Of a stretch of 64,000 bases of DNA, positions 55,352 to 62,697 are shown in pieces. Positions within the stretch are counted from its first letter, which is position 1; each line of letters starts with the position of its first letter. The position numbers were made by a program, and so were the translations under genes. The notes beneath the pieces are model-generated. The model saw only the letters and a list, made by a program, of their open reading frames with translations. It was not told the origin of the DNA and searched no databases. Where the stretch lies: positions 186,275-250,274 of the forward strand of contig LS999829.1 of assembly GCA_900537185.1 (NCBI GenBank), written 5' to 3'. The stretch comes from Cytophagales bacterium Alg240-R148. Its GTDB lineage: Bacteria; Bacteroidota; Bacteroidia; Cytophagales; Cyclobacteriaceae.

Positions 55352-55554
55352 GATACAGAATAAATGATAATAAAAGCTTCAAAGATTGAAAGTAGAATGA
55401 AAAAATGTGATAAAACCTTTTTATTACCCGACCCCTTTTAAATGGCGTCAAGAAAATAAGCCTAAGTCAAAACGATCCCGAAATTCAGTTGTTTAAAGTT
55501 AAAATCATCCAACAGCGCTGGCTAGACAAAACAGCGGGCCAAGTGAGAGCTTTG

Positions 55555-55625
55555 AGCGCTGAAGCTTTGTTTTGTCTTGATTTTTTGTTTCGTTTTGCAT
55601 CAAGGCAAAATGAAAGTCTGGTACT
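55555..55625. repeat. inverted partial copy of the same repeat family
   Basis: The minus strand reads CTTTCATTTTGCC, then GCAAAACGAAACAAAAAA and CAAGACAAAACAAAG, matching the first 45 bases of the 170-bp repeat in opposite orientation. A 62-codon frame crosses it (55489-55677) but is not protein-like. The whole of 54949-55700 is otherwise gene-free. Confidence 0.5.
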
Positions 55626-55700
55626 GGGCCACCCCAGAAAAATACCAAACCCCCAATTAAAGAAAACCCACCACTAATAAATCAAACCAAAAAAAAACCT

Positions 55701-56234
55701 CTAACGCCTTCTACCCCTTTCCTTCTCAACCAACCCATCAATAAAACCATTGACATGCAACTCCTTCAACACCTGGTATTGTTTTCTATCTTGATTGGCC
55801 TTTTGTGCCCATTCATATTTCATATCCTGGTATTGTTTTCTGGCCCCATCATTTTTTCTCAAATAATCGCGCATCAGGAGGTGCCTCTGCAAAGGCTCAC
55901 TGCCTTTGGGGCAGGCGTACAAGTGGTGGGCAATGGTATCTAAAACGGAGGTGGAGGAATTTTTATTTCTTTTAAAAACCGCTCGGTTTTCTATTCCTTG
56001 GTTGCCGTTGTGGTAGTAACCAATGCTCAACAGGGCAGCTTTGATTTTTTGAAATGCCTGTCCATCCTTATATATAATGTCAATGTCTATGATGGGTTTT
56101 GAATCCAACTCGGGCACCGCCGTACTACCAACATGTTCTATACCATAAACAAGCCCTTTCATTCCCCGGTCAATTTCCAGCCGGATGGCTTCAAAATCAT
56201 TGATCCAAGTGGCGGTATATGGTTTAATTAACAT
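55701..56234 (-). CDS. GrpB-family nucleotidyltransferase-like protein
   Basis: Protein of 177 residues with the GrpB pattern: IKPYTATWINDFEAIRLEI, the motif GIEHVGSTAVPELDSKPIIDIDII (the GS...D-x-D active site of the nucleotidyltransferase fold), and HHLYACPKGSEPLQRHLLMRDYLRKN. GrpB proteins often occur alone or fused to dephospho-CoA kinase. Its biological substrate is unknown. Confidence 0.9.
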   Translation of the reverse strand: MLIKPYTATWINDFEAIRLEIDRGMKGLVYGIEHVGSTAVPELDSKPIIDIDIIYKDGQAFQKIKAALLSIGYYHNGNQGIENRAVFKRNKNSSTSVLDTIAHHLYACPKGSEPLQRHLLMRDYLRKNDGARKQYQDMKYEWAQKANQDRKQYQVLKELHVNGFIDGLVEKERGRRR

Positions 56235-56400
56235 GGTTAGGTGCTCTTTTTCTAGGGTTTGGACTTGGGTATTGAAACTTTGGTCTTTGGGTTAAGGTAG
56301 GGCGCGATATGTGTTTATAAAGTCAGAAATCCTTTAATCCAAAGTTGTAATCCCGAAATTGAAAATGTTGTGTTCAATTTGGATGCAAGTACGAACCTTC

Positions 56401-56892
56401 TTACTGCTTATAGTTTTTGTAAACTTCCGAAAACGTCTTCTTGCTCAAGGTCTTTCCTGTTTCTATATAGTATTTCATACCAAATAAATGCTGAACCAGT
56501 CCTTTGGCCAGCTGTCCTTTCATCAGGTACATCATAAATCCAGGAGAGCTTGTGGCGTTAGAGATCATTTTCAATTCGGTCTTTTTGTTTCCAAGGGGGG
56601 TTAATTCGTAGGTGGCAGACATATCCCGCATCATTGGCAGGTTGTGGTTGTCGGCAACCATTGTAACTCGTTTGAACTCTTCCATTTCGGTTATGGTCTC
56701 ATCAAGCCAAAGCTTTTCAGAAAAGTTGACGTGTCTTTTTGAGTTCAATTCTCCTTTTGTACCGTTGTTCATGTAATGAGATGCAATCATGCCAGGGTTG
56801 TGCACATGAATCTCTCCGTACTGATTAAATAGTACGTCCCATACTTTTTCTTTTGAAGCGTTGATTATCTCGGTAAATTCTGATTTGCTCAT
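56401..56892 (-). CDS. SRPBCC / START-like protein
   Basis: Protein of 163 residues with the helix-grip fold of the SRPBCC superfamily: TEIINASKEKVWDVLFNQYGEIHVHNPG at the N-terminus and the long C-terminal helix MMYLMKGQLAKGLVQHLFGMKYYIETGK. It binds a hydrophobic ligand in related proteins. It is monocistronic. Confidence 0.85.
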   Translation of the reverse strand: MSKSEFTEIINASKEKVWDVLFNQYGEIHVHNPGMIASHYMNNGTKGELNSKRHVNFSEKLWLDETITEMEEFKRVTMVADNHNLPMMRDMSATYELTPLGNKKTELKMISNATSSPGFMMYLMKGQLAKGLVQHLFGMKYYIETGKTLSKKTFSEVYKNYKQ

Positions 56893-57286
56893 TTTGTGTT
56901 TTTTAGATTAACAATACAAAGGTGCTGACAACCTGTGACAGCCCTATGTCAAGGGTTGTTTCTTTTTTTCATCCACCTTTGATTTTCAAATGTTACACAA
57001 CGCTCGGGCGAAAATTTGTACGCCGCTTTTGGTTACAATATACTGCCAATAGTACTAAGGAGCAAAATCGAAGGCTCCATGTCTAACTTGGAGAGTTGGG
57101 CATGTCTATTGTTTTTTTGTTGCGAACTATGGCTGTGCTGCCACAACCTCATAAAATAGTTGGCTAAACCTCTAGATGAAAACGATTCGGTATACATTTT
57201 TTTAACCGATTGACAAGCTAACTTCGAAATATGAATGCCACGCTTACCACTAACTAGCCATGATTTTTATAGCATATGAAAGGGTG
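56893..57286. other. gene-free spacer, possible divergent attC-like site at its right end
   Basis: 394 bases without a gene. Next to the stop of the gene at 57287 the minus strand reads TAAC, then CATATGCTAT, as in the start of the family 1 repeats, but the rest does not match well. At 57001-57022 GCTCGGGCG and a nearby GTACGCCGC suggest further palindromic structure. It may be a worn or different cassette site. Confidence 0.35.
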
Positions 57287-57775
57287 TTATCTTTTATACT
57301 TCCTGAAATTTAGCCACCCTACGAATGCGAACAACAAAACAAAAATGGGGATGGCTACATTTTTTTCTAATGCATCAATTTTTATCGTTTTTTCGGTTGG
57401 TAGATAGTTTTTACCATTGGTACTTATGCTGTAGATGTCAAAGTGATTCCCAATTTTATTCTTATTGTCACTAATTAGTAATTCGACCTTCTTGCCTTTT
57501 TGGAAATCAGATTCAAATTCTGTTTTATTCAAGTAATCCAAGAATTTCGCAGGTATTTTGTAATTTTTTGAATCACCAATCAGGCTTAAGAAGTAGTTGT
57601 CATTTGTTCCTCCTTTTCCATCGGGTGCTGCACTAAAAGAGTAAGACTCGAGCTTTCCTTCAATTTTTATGATAGAGTTGGGGTAACCCCAAAACCGATA
57701 GGATATAAATAGAACTGCTAATGAAAATAAGAATATACTGATTATTAAATGTCTCATTGTCTTTTTTGAATACAT
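57287..57775 (-). CDS. membrane protein with central beta domain, unknown
   Basis: Unrecognised protein of 162 residues with helices at both ends (HLIISIFLFSLAVLFISYRF and VAIPIFVLLFAFVGWLNF) and a beta-rich middle (IIKIEGKLESYSFSAAP..., KNYKIPAKFLDYLNKTEF, KKVELLISDNKNKIG). It resembles small domains that follow DUF3592-type anchors, but this is weak. The true start may be the seventh codon (MRHLIISIF). A palindrome is directly upstream. Confidence 0.55.
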   Translation of the reverse strand: MYSKKTMRHLIISIFLFSLAVLFISYRFWGYPNSIIKIEGKLESYSFSAAPDGKGGTNDNYFLSLIGDSKNYKIPAKFLDYLNKTEFESDFQKGKKVELLISDNKNKIGNHFDIYSISTNGKNYLPTEKTIKIDALEKNVAIPIFVLLFAFVGWLNFRKYKR

Positions 57776-57801
57776 TACTACTTAGATTGTTATAAGTAGT
57801 A
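57776..57801. promoter_or_regulatory. 9-bp-arm palindrome at the start of the 57287-57775 gene
   Basis: TACTACTTA (57776-57784) and TAAGTAGTA (57793-57801) are perfect inverse complements with an eight-base spacer, immediately before the first ATG. It may be an operator or a leader hairpin. Confidence 0.35.
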
Positions 57802-57886
57802 GCTTGGCCTTTTGCACACAAACTTTTGCAGAGGCTATTCCATTTTATCTGAAATTAGATGGTTTTTGTTTCAACTAACTTAGTCA

Positions 57887-58390
57887 CTATTCGCTATTAT
57901 TTGAGAATTTATTGATGATTAGTTTCCAGTCATCTGATTCTTTGCCCTTTACAAACCTTAAATCAGGTTTGTAAGGTAACATCTTAGAATATGTGGCCTC
58001 CGCTCTATGAAAACTTAGTTTCTTTTTTAAAAAGATTCCCTTTTTAATTCTTAAGCTCACTTCTGTGAAGTTGATGTCAATAGTGTCGATAGAAATAGAG
58101 CTATGGTTTATTCTATGATATTTAAGACTTCCTTGCTTTTCTTTTCTAGCAGTTTTATATAAATCTGTAAATGAAAGAAATTTGAACCTAGTATCAATTG
58201 ATGAGTCACTTAACAGCTCAGATGTAATTTCATTGATTTCAAAATAATTTTCATTACTGGATGACAACAAATCATTTCTTTGATTCAAGGCAGTTATATA
58301 GAGAGTTTTTAATTCGTGCTTTTGTGAATCTAGGTTGTTTTTAAACCCTAAGAACAAAAGAGCTGTGATGAATAAGCAGACAGATTTCAT
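57887..58390 (-). CDS. small secreted protein, unknown
   Basis: Unrecognised protein of 167 residues with a signal peptide (MKSVCLFITALLFLGFK) and a mixed helical/beta body (YFEINEITSELLSDSSIDTRFKFLSFTDL, SISIDTIDINFTEVSLRIKKG). It is a single minus-strand gene between the family 1 repeat copy A and another spacer, that is, in cassette-like surroundings. Confidence 0.55.
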   Translation of the reverse strand: MKSVCLFITALLFLGFKNNLDSQKHELKTLYITALNQRNDLLSSSNENYFEINEITSELLSDSSIDTRFKFLSFTDLYKTARKEKQGSLKYHRINHSSISIDTIDINFTEVSLRIKKGIFLKKKLSFHRAEATYSKMLPYKPDLRFVKGKESDDWKLIINKFSNNSE

Positions 58391-58434
58391 AATTATTTAT
58401 AATTCCATTTGGCGTATTGTGGATCTTCGGGTTT

Positions 58435-58592
58435 AGTTAATTATGCTATGATGAGTGGGGATTAGAAAGCACTAACCTTTGGTCTCACATGTAGCCACAC
58501 CGTTGTTTAAATTTATAAATAGTGGCGGAGTTTCCAATCCCCACCAAAATATCCTGTCCTGTAAAACCCCATTCATAGCATATGTTATGGAC
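58435..58592 (-). repeat. family 1 palindromic repeat, copy A (attC-like)
   Basis: About 158 bp, ending two bases before the stop codon of the gene at 58594. On the minus strand it begins GTCCATAAC, then CATATGCTATGAATGGGG, and ends CCCACTCATCATAGCAT. Inner arms GTGGGGATTGGAAA and TTTCTAATCCCCACT are inverse complements with few mismatches. It shares with copy B AGTGGGGATTAGAAAGCACT, TTTAAATTTAT, GTGGCGGA, TTTCCAATC and TTCATAGCATATGTTA. The structure resembles an integron attC site: one long imperfect hairpin next to the 3' end of a gene. Confidence 0.65.
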
Positions 58593-58593
58593 T

Positions 58594-59163
58594 TTATTTT
58601 ATCGTTTGAGAATTGATTTCTGGTTCATGAAGTTCTGTTGACTTGACAGTACCGTCCGTGTTGTAAGTCGTTTCGTTTCCATATTTCTTGCCAGTATCAG
58701 GGTTCTCAAAAGTTATGATAGAATACTGTTGTTTTAGAGTTCCATCATCAAAGAAATATTTATAGTCGCATTTTCTAAGTTCAATGTTGTTTATGGTTGT
58801 ATCGTTACAGTTGACAATGTTTCTGAGTTCGTCTGTTTCTGTGTTGTGAACCTTGCTCATTATTACCAAGTTGCGACCTTCACTATCCCAAATTAGAGTT
58901 GTCCAGATTTCTTGGATGTTTTCTGGGTTGTATTGTTGCCATGTTCCAAGTTCATTAATCTTGAGTTCCCCATTTGACCGAAACGCAATAAGGTCTCCTT
59001 TCCAGTATTGGTATGGGTTCGCTTTACCCTTAAACGGAAAAATCAAGGTGTCACCTTCGTTCAAGTTGGAACCTTCGCTCTTAAATGCCTGCTGAAAGTA
59101 GTGCTGTTCTACCTTACAGGCTGATAAAATTAGAAGTATAAGGAAAGGGAGAAATCTACGCAT
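58594..59163 (-). CDS. lipoprotein, unknown
   Basis: Unrecognised lipoprotein of about 189 residues: MRRFLPFLILLILSAC gives a clean lipobox, followed by KVEQHYFQQAFKSEGSN. The body contains strands and a toxin/MORN-like antisense pattern near the end (YKYFFDDGTLKQQYSIITFE, GNETTYNTDGTVKSTEL), which resembles short MORN-like repeats. The frame also permits a start five codons upstream (59178). It is followed by the family 1 repeat copy A. Confidence 0.55.
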   Translation of the reverse strand: MRRFLPFLILLILSACKVEQHYFQQAFKSEGSNLNEGDTLIFPFKGKANPYQYWKGDLIAFRSNGELKINELGTWQQYNPENIQEIWTTLIWDSEGRNLVIMSKVHNTETDELRNIVNCNDTTINNIELRKCDYKYFFDDGTLKQQYSIITFENPDTGKKYGNETTYNTDGTVKSTELHEPEINSQTIK

Positions 59164-59184
59164 TGCTTTATTGCCCATTACAAT

Positions 59185-59305
59185 TAACTAAACACCACTG
59201 TAGCCAAACACACCAGTGCTGTTTATTTCTTTTTTAAATTTAATAAAACTTCGCGGACTTGCCATAATCCAATAAAATTTCGGATTTCAGAATAGCCCTA
59301 TGTCT
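59185..59305 (-). repeat. divergent family 1-like repeat (copy C)
   Basis: Carries in the same order the elements TTTAAATTTA, GCGGACTTGCC and AATCCAATAAAATTT, plus TGTAGCCA and ACACACCAGTG as in copy A, and has an inner dyad CACTG...CAGTG. It is in the gene-free stretch 59179-59543. Similarity is lower than between copies A and B. The remainder of the stretch (59306-59543) shows nothing recognisable. Confidence 0.4.
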
Positions 59306-59543
59306 ATTTATCTTTTGTTACTTGTCGTATTTTTCATTCTGTGAATCAGTAGTTTGTGGATTCCTAAAAACAAGCTAAACAATATCATTAGGTCAAATCA
59401 AATTATTAAATGATGTTCTTTAATTATCGTATTCCTTAGAAAGTTCTCATGAATTGTAAACGGAATAAAACTAAATGCACGTGGAGGAATAAGAATGATG
59501 TACCCAAAAAGCACAGTAATTGTTAATGATTTTCATTTGAAGT

Positions 59544-60044
59544 TCATGAAATGTTATCCGCTTCAATTTTATTGAGTTTTGGCTGAATCCACCAGATGCC
59601 AATTGGCCAAAAGATCATTAGAATTACATATTTGAAATATTGTCTAAATGTCGCCTTAGTTCCTTGTTCCACCGTTAGCAATGCCTTACTGGGATAAAAT
59701 ATAAATTGAAACATGGCATACATTAAGTAGGCAATCCAAAGAAACCCTATTAACCCGTTACTTGAATATTGTCCATTAAAAACTGCAACGATTATGAGCA
59801 TCGAGATAATAATTACAAAAGCGTTCATGATAAACAGTGTTCGCGGAAGTTCAACCCTTGGAGGTAGACATTCAGTTAGTTCAAGCCCAACTGCGAAATA
59901 CCAGAAAAAGTAAGTGATCAGTCCAAATGAGTTAATAGCTAAGTTGAAAAGTTCGTTATTCTCCCAGGTGAAGTTTGATGCAATAGAACCAATCAGAAGA
60001 ATTAGAAAAACTTGCCAGTGTTTGAGTCTTAATATGAATTCCAT
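59544..60044 (-). CDS. multi-pass membrane protein, unknown
   Basis: Unrecognised protein of 166 residues with four or five membrane helices (WQVFLILLIGSIASNFTW, SFGLITYFFWYFAVGLELTE, LFIMNAFVIIISMLIIVAVF, GLIGFLWIAYLMYAMFQFIF, YVILMIFWPIGIWWIQPKL). Such short proteins are common among cassette-borne genes. It starts 43 bases after the family 2 repeat copy A (on the minus strand). Confidence 0.55.
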   Translation of the reverse strand: MEFILRLKHWQVFLILLIGSIASNFTWENNELFNLAINSFGLITYFFWYFAVGLELTECLPPRVELPRTLFIMNAFVIIISMLIIVAVFNGQYSSNGLIGFLWIAYLMYAMFQFIFYPSKALLTVEQGTKATFRQYFKYVILMIFWPIGIWWIQPKLNKIEADNIS

Positions 60045-60086
60045 TCGGGTTCTCGGTGATTTTGCTACTAGTACAAGAGACAGGAA

Positions 60087-60412
60087 ACAATTCGCTATCT
60101 GTACCTAGCACTGATATATCTATTTTAATAAGCACCCAAACCTAACAATTGAATCGGACTTTTTATAGTATTAACTGCATGGAATGTTATGCGGATATAA
60201 ATTTCTGTTGGTTTTACTGCTCTTGTACCCAAAAAGACAAGTGAAGGCACATCACCAACACGCATGGCTGCGCTTTGTCCTCCCTTGACATAGAGCAGAC
60301 TTTTGGAGATACAAATTCAAAACAAAAAAAAGAAATATAGGGCAAGTGAAGGTAGAAAATCGTACCTTATAGTAAGGTAGAGTTATTCATGGAACACACT
60401 GTTGCCCCCTGG
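60087..60412 (-). repeat. family 2 repeat, copy A
   Basis: About 325 bp. The part 60087-60213 is roughly 85 percent identical by eye to 62370-62490, including CTGATATATCTATTTTA and GAATCGGACTTTTTATAG. The other end (60387-60412) matches 62671-62696 (TTCATGGAAC, TGTTGCC). The middle differs. The repeat end encodes the last residues of the Fic protein. An ATG-started 46-codon minus-strand frame in it ends TIKSPIQLLGLGAY, mirrored in copy B, but conservation also covers sequence after the stop, so it is treated as part of a DNA element. Confidence 0.6.
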
Positions 60413-61525
60413 CTTTTTCTTTAATTCATAATTTGTACTACGACCACCACTAGCTTCTTTTACAAGGATCTCTTTATTTATTAAATCTTGTATATCTCTT
60501 AAGGCAGTATCCTGTGAGCATTTATTCATTTTAGCCCACTTTGATGTTGTTAGTTTTCCATCAAAATGATCTAATAATCGATTTAGTGTTTTTCGTTGTC
60601 TATCGTTTATAGAAGTATCACTGTTATCTTTCCAAAATTCAGATTTGAAGATGACTTTAGACAAAATTTGCTCAGTAGAATTTAAGGCATTAATCAAACA
60701 ATTTAAAAACCAGTCTATCCAATTGGTGATATCTAGATCACCTTTTTGTGTTTTTTCTAATATGTTATAATATTCTTTTCTTTCCACTCTTATTTGAGCT
60801 GACATACTGTAAAATCGCTGTTTACTTGAATCCGATCTTGCTAATAATAAATCGGTAATAGCTCTTGTAATTCTGCCATTACCATCATCAAATGGATGTA
60901 TTGTTACAAACCAAAGATGTGCAATGGCTGCTTTTAGTACATAATCCAATTCTTGATTTTGTTCCAACCACTCTAAAAACAAATCCATTTCATTATTAAT
61001 GGTATCTGCTTCAGGTGCTTCGAAATGTATTTTCTCTTTACCCATTGGTCCAGAAACAACTTGCATAGGTCCCGAATCATCTTTCCTCCAATCTGCAACG
61101 GTTATCCTATATATACCACTTCTTCCAGTTGGAAATAGTGCTGCATGCCAATCAAATAATCTTTCTTTGGTTAATGGAGAGTCGTATTGTTGCGTTGCAT
61201 CCAACATCATTTCAACAATTCCTTCAACGTGTCTTTCTGATTGTACCGCTCCTGCAATATCAATCCCGAGTCTTTTTGCAATTGAAGACCTTACTTGATC
61301 TTGTTCTAATATTTCACCTTCAATTTCAGAAGATTTTAAGACATCCAAAGTCAATGTGTTCAAAACAGCTTCGTTTTGCAAGTCGAAACCTAATGATTCC
61401 ATTTTGCCAATTAAGCGACCTTGAATGTTTCTGGTTTTTGCTAATAAGAATGATACCTTTTTTTCATCCCAATTGAACTTAGGCCATTCTTCTTTTTGAT
61501 GGATATATGGTTTTATTCTCCGCAT
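60383..61525 (-). CDS. Fic-family AMP-transferase with N-terminal inhibitory motif and C-terminal HTH
   Basis: Fic protein of 380 residues (numbering from 61537). The N-terminal part is the DUF4172-type helical domain with the inhibitory motif SSEIEGE (Ser69-x3-Glu73-Gly74, the S/TxxxE-G/N rule), so it is a class II Fic protein that blocks its own ATP site. The catalytic motif HPFDDGNGRITR begins at His214. A C-terminal winged helix (TTSKWAKMNKCSQDTALRDIQDLI) suggests DNA binding. Fic enzymes usually AMPylate proteins. The start ATG (61525) lies inside an operator-like repeat. The last residues (GGNSVFHE) are encoded by the family 2 repeat. Confidence 0.9.
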   Translation of the reverse strand: MRRIKPYIHQKEEWPKFNWDEKKVSFLLAKTRNIQGRLIGKMESLGFDLQNEAVLNTLTLDVLKSSEIEGEILEQDQVRSSIAKRLGIDIAGAVQSERHVEGIVEMMLDATQQYDSPLTKERLFDWHAALFPTGRSGIYRITVADWRKDDSGPMQVVSGPMGKEKIHFEAPEADTINNEMDLFLEWLEQNQELDYVLKAAIAHLWFVTIHPFDDGNGRITRAITDLLLARSDSSKQRFYSMSAQIRVERKEYYNILEKTQKGDLDITNWIDWFLNCLINALNSTEQILSKVIFKSEFWKDNSDTSINDRQRKTLNRLLDHFDGKLTTSKWAKMNKCSQDTALRDIQDLINKEILVKEASGGRSTNYELKKKPGGNSVFHE

Positions 61526-61609
61526 AATATGCGACAAATATATGGTTTAATCTCCGCAAAGGAAATTATCACCGCAATTTTTAATGAGATTATACTTGTA
61601 TTCTCCGCA
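61517..61609. promoter_or_regulatory. operator-like repeats TCTCCGCA over the fic start and promoter
   Basis: TCTCCGCA occurs at 61517-61524 (covering codons 1-3), 61551-61558 and 61602-61609, with a one-mismatch copy TCACCGCA at 61569-61576. The first two extend to longer matches (minus strand GCGGAGA, then TAAA, CCATATAT). Three exact copies in 93 bases around a gene encoding an HTH protein suggest autoregulation. Confidence 0.55.
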
Positions 61610-61629
61610 TTTTAAGTTTTTACTTGCTT

Positions 61630-61794
61630 GGTGGTAACGTCCAGCTATGATGAGTGGGGATTAGAAAGCACTAACCTCTCCAGCTCCTCAAAGCCACGCC
61701 TTGATTTAAATTTATTCATTGTGGCGGACTTTCCAATCACCACTAAACTTTCCTGACAGATAAAAACCCATTCATTCATAGCATATGTTAGAGC
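61630..61794 (-). repeat. family 1 palindromic repeat, copy B (attC-like)
   Basis: About 165 bp. On the minus strand it starts GCTCTAAC directly after the stop of the gene at 61798, then ATATGCTATGAATG, and ends CATCATAGCTGGACGTTACC. TAAC...GTTA ends, paired GCTATGA / TCATAGC and GTGGTGATTGGAAAG / TTTCTAATCCCCAC arms make one long hairpin with bulges. It shares most of its sequence with copy A 3 kb away. Organisation (gene stop, TAAC, hairpin, GTTA, next gene) is as in integron attC sites. Confidence 0.68.
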
Positions 61795-61797
61795 AAG

Positions 61798-62340
61798 TTA
61801 ATTGTAGTTTAACCTTTCAAGTTCATACAATTTTAAGCTATCAATGGCTTGTTCAGAGCTTAGTGTATCAAGTGTTTTCCAAACTGTAGTCCTCAAATTC
61901 ACTCCATTGTGCTTCTCGAAAATGTTTGGTTCTATAGTTTCTACATAAGTGTATAACCAAGAATCTCGTATGAAATCATATTTGATTCGTATTTGATAAT
62001 AAGTTGAGTCTTCTTTCCACAATTCATACCTGTCTGATTCTTGCTCAATTTGGGCTTTAAGACCTGCAACCACAGTTTTTTCTGCATGTCGAGGCAAATC
62101 ATAATCTGGATTCATCCAATTCTGTACCTTAAAATGAAGTGGGTTAACATTTTGCCAATTATCTGGGATCACAGGCAAGCTTCTTTTCATTCTTTCTTTA
62201 TTGTAAATTTTAGTATAATCAGTTCCTGCCTCAAAGTAACTAAGAGCTTCATATTTTTCCACGTAGTAAAAATATATGCCAGCGGTTGCGGTGAACAACA
62301 CGCAAAGTAAAATTGCTATTCCAATTAGTATTTTCTTCAT
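61798..62340 (-). CDS. single-helix membrane-anchored protein, unknown
   Basis: Unrecognised protein of 180 residues. MKKILIGIAILLCVLFTATAGIYFYYVEKY is a signal anchor; the rest is soluble and charged (YFEAGTDYTKIYNKERMKRSLPVIPDNWQNV, YYQIRIKYDFIRDSWLYTY). It is the clearest candidate cassette: on its coding strand it begins with the core GTTAGAGC (62371-62364) and ends with the inverse complement GCTCTAAC (61794-61787). Confidence 0.6.
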   Translation of the reverse strand: MKKILIGIAILLCVLFTATAGIYFYYVEKYEALSYFEAGTDYTKIYNKERMKRSLPVIPDNWQNVNPLHFKVQNWMNPDYDLPRHAEKTVVAGLKAQIEQESDRYELWKEDSTYYQIRIKYDFIRDSWLYTYVETIEPNIFEKHNGVNLRTTVWKTLDTLSSEQAIDSLKLYELERLNYN

Positions 62341-62369
62341 GTCTGCTTACGAAAGGATTATTTGCTCTA

Positions 62370-62696
62370 ACAATTGGCTATCTGTACCAGGTACTGATAT
62401 ATCTATTTTAGCCATCATCCAAACCTAACAACTGAATCGGACTTTTTATAGTTTTAATTGCATGTATTGTTATGTGGTTATAATTTGCTGTTGTTTTTTC
62501 TCGGCCTAAAAAAGCTTGTATGTACCTTAAATTGTTATCGTTTGCTTTGTTTTTCCCATCCCACATGTTGGCCCAATTGGCACTGCCAACAGTAGTGCCA
62601 AAAAAGAAATAAAAATCCAAAGAAATCAGGCGTAGAACATAAAAAAATGGGTGTAGCAAAGGAATGCGTTGTTCATGGAACCGATTGTTGCCAGTA
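62370..62696 (-). repeat. family 2 repeat, copy B
   Basis: About 327 bp between the starts of the 61798-62340 gene and the stop of the gene at 62698. The ends are imperfect inverse complements (minus strand CTGGCAACAATCGG at the start and CCAATTGTTAG at the end; also CCGATTCAGTTGTTAGGT inside, which carries a perfect GTTRRRY core). An inner hairpin GGCACT-N6-AGTAGTGCC lies at 62579-62599. An 83-codon minus-strand frame (62408-62659) runs through it but is not called a gene. Confidence 0.6.
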
Positions 62697-62697
62697 G

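Noticed and set aside
55489-55677. 62-codon plus-strand frame near the inverted repeat copy
   Set aside because: It crosses the repeat, and its translation has no protein-like pattern.
61517-61609. CRISPR-like array at the TCTCCGCA repeats
   Set aside because: Units are only 8-20 bp, spacing is irregular (34, 18, 33) and no cas gene is in the window; operator repeats fit better.
62408-62659. 83-codon minus-strand frame within the family 2 repeat
   Set aside because: Only its last 30 codons resemble the other repeat copy, and sequence past the stop is equally conserved, so a DNA element explains it better.
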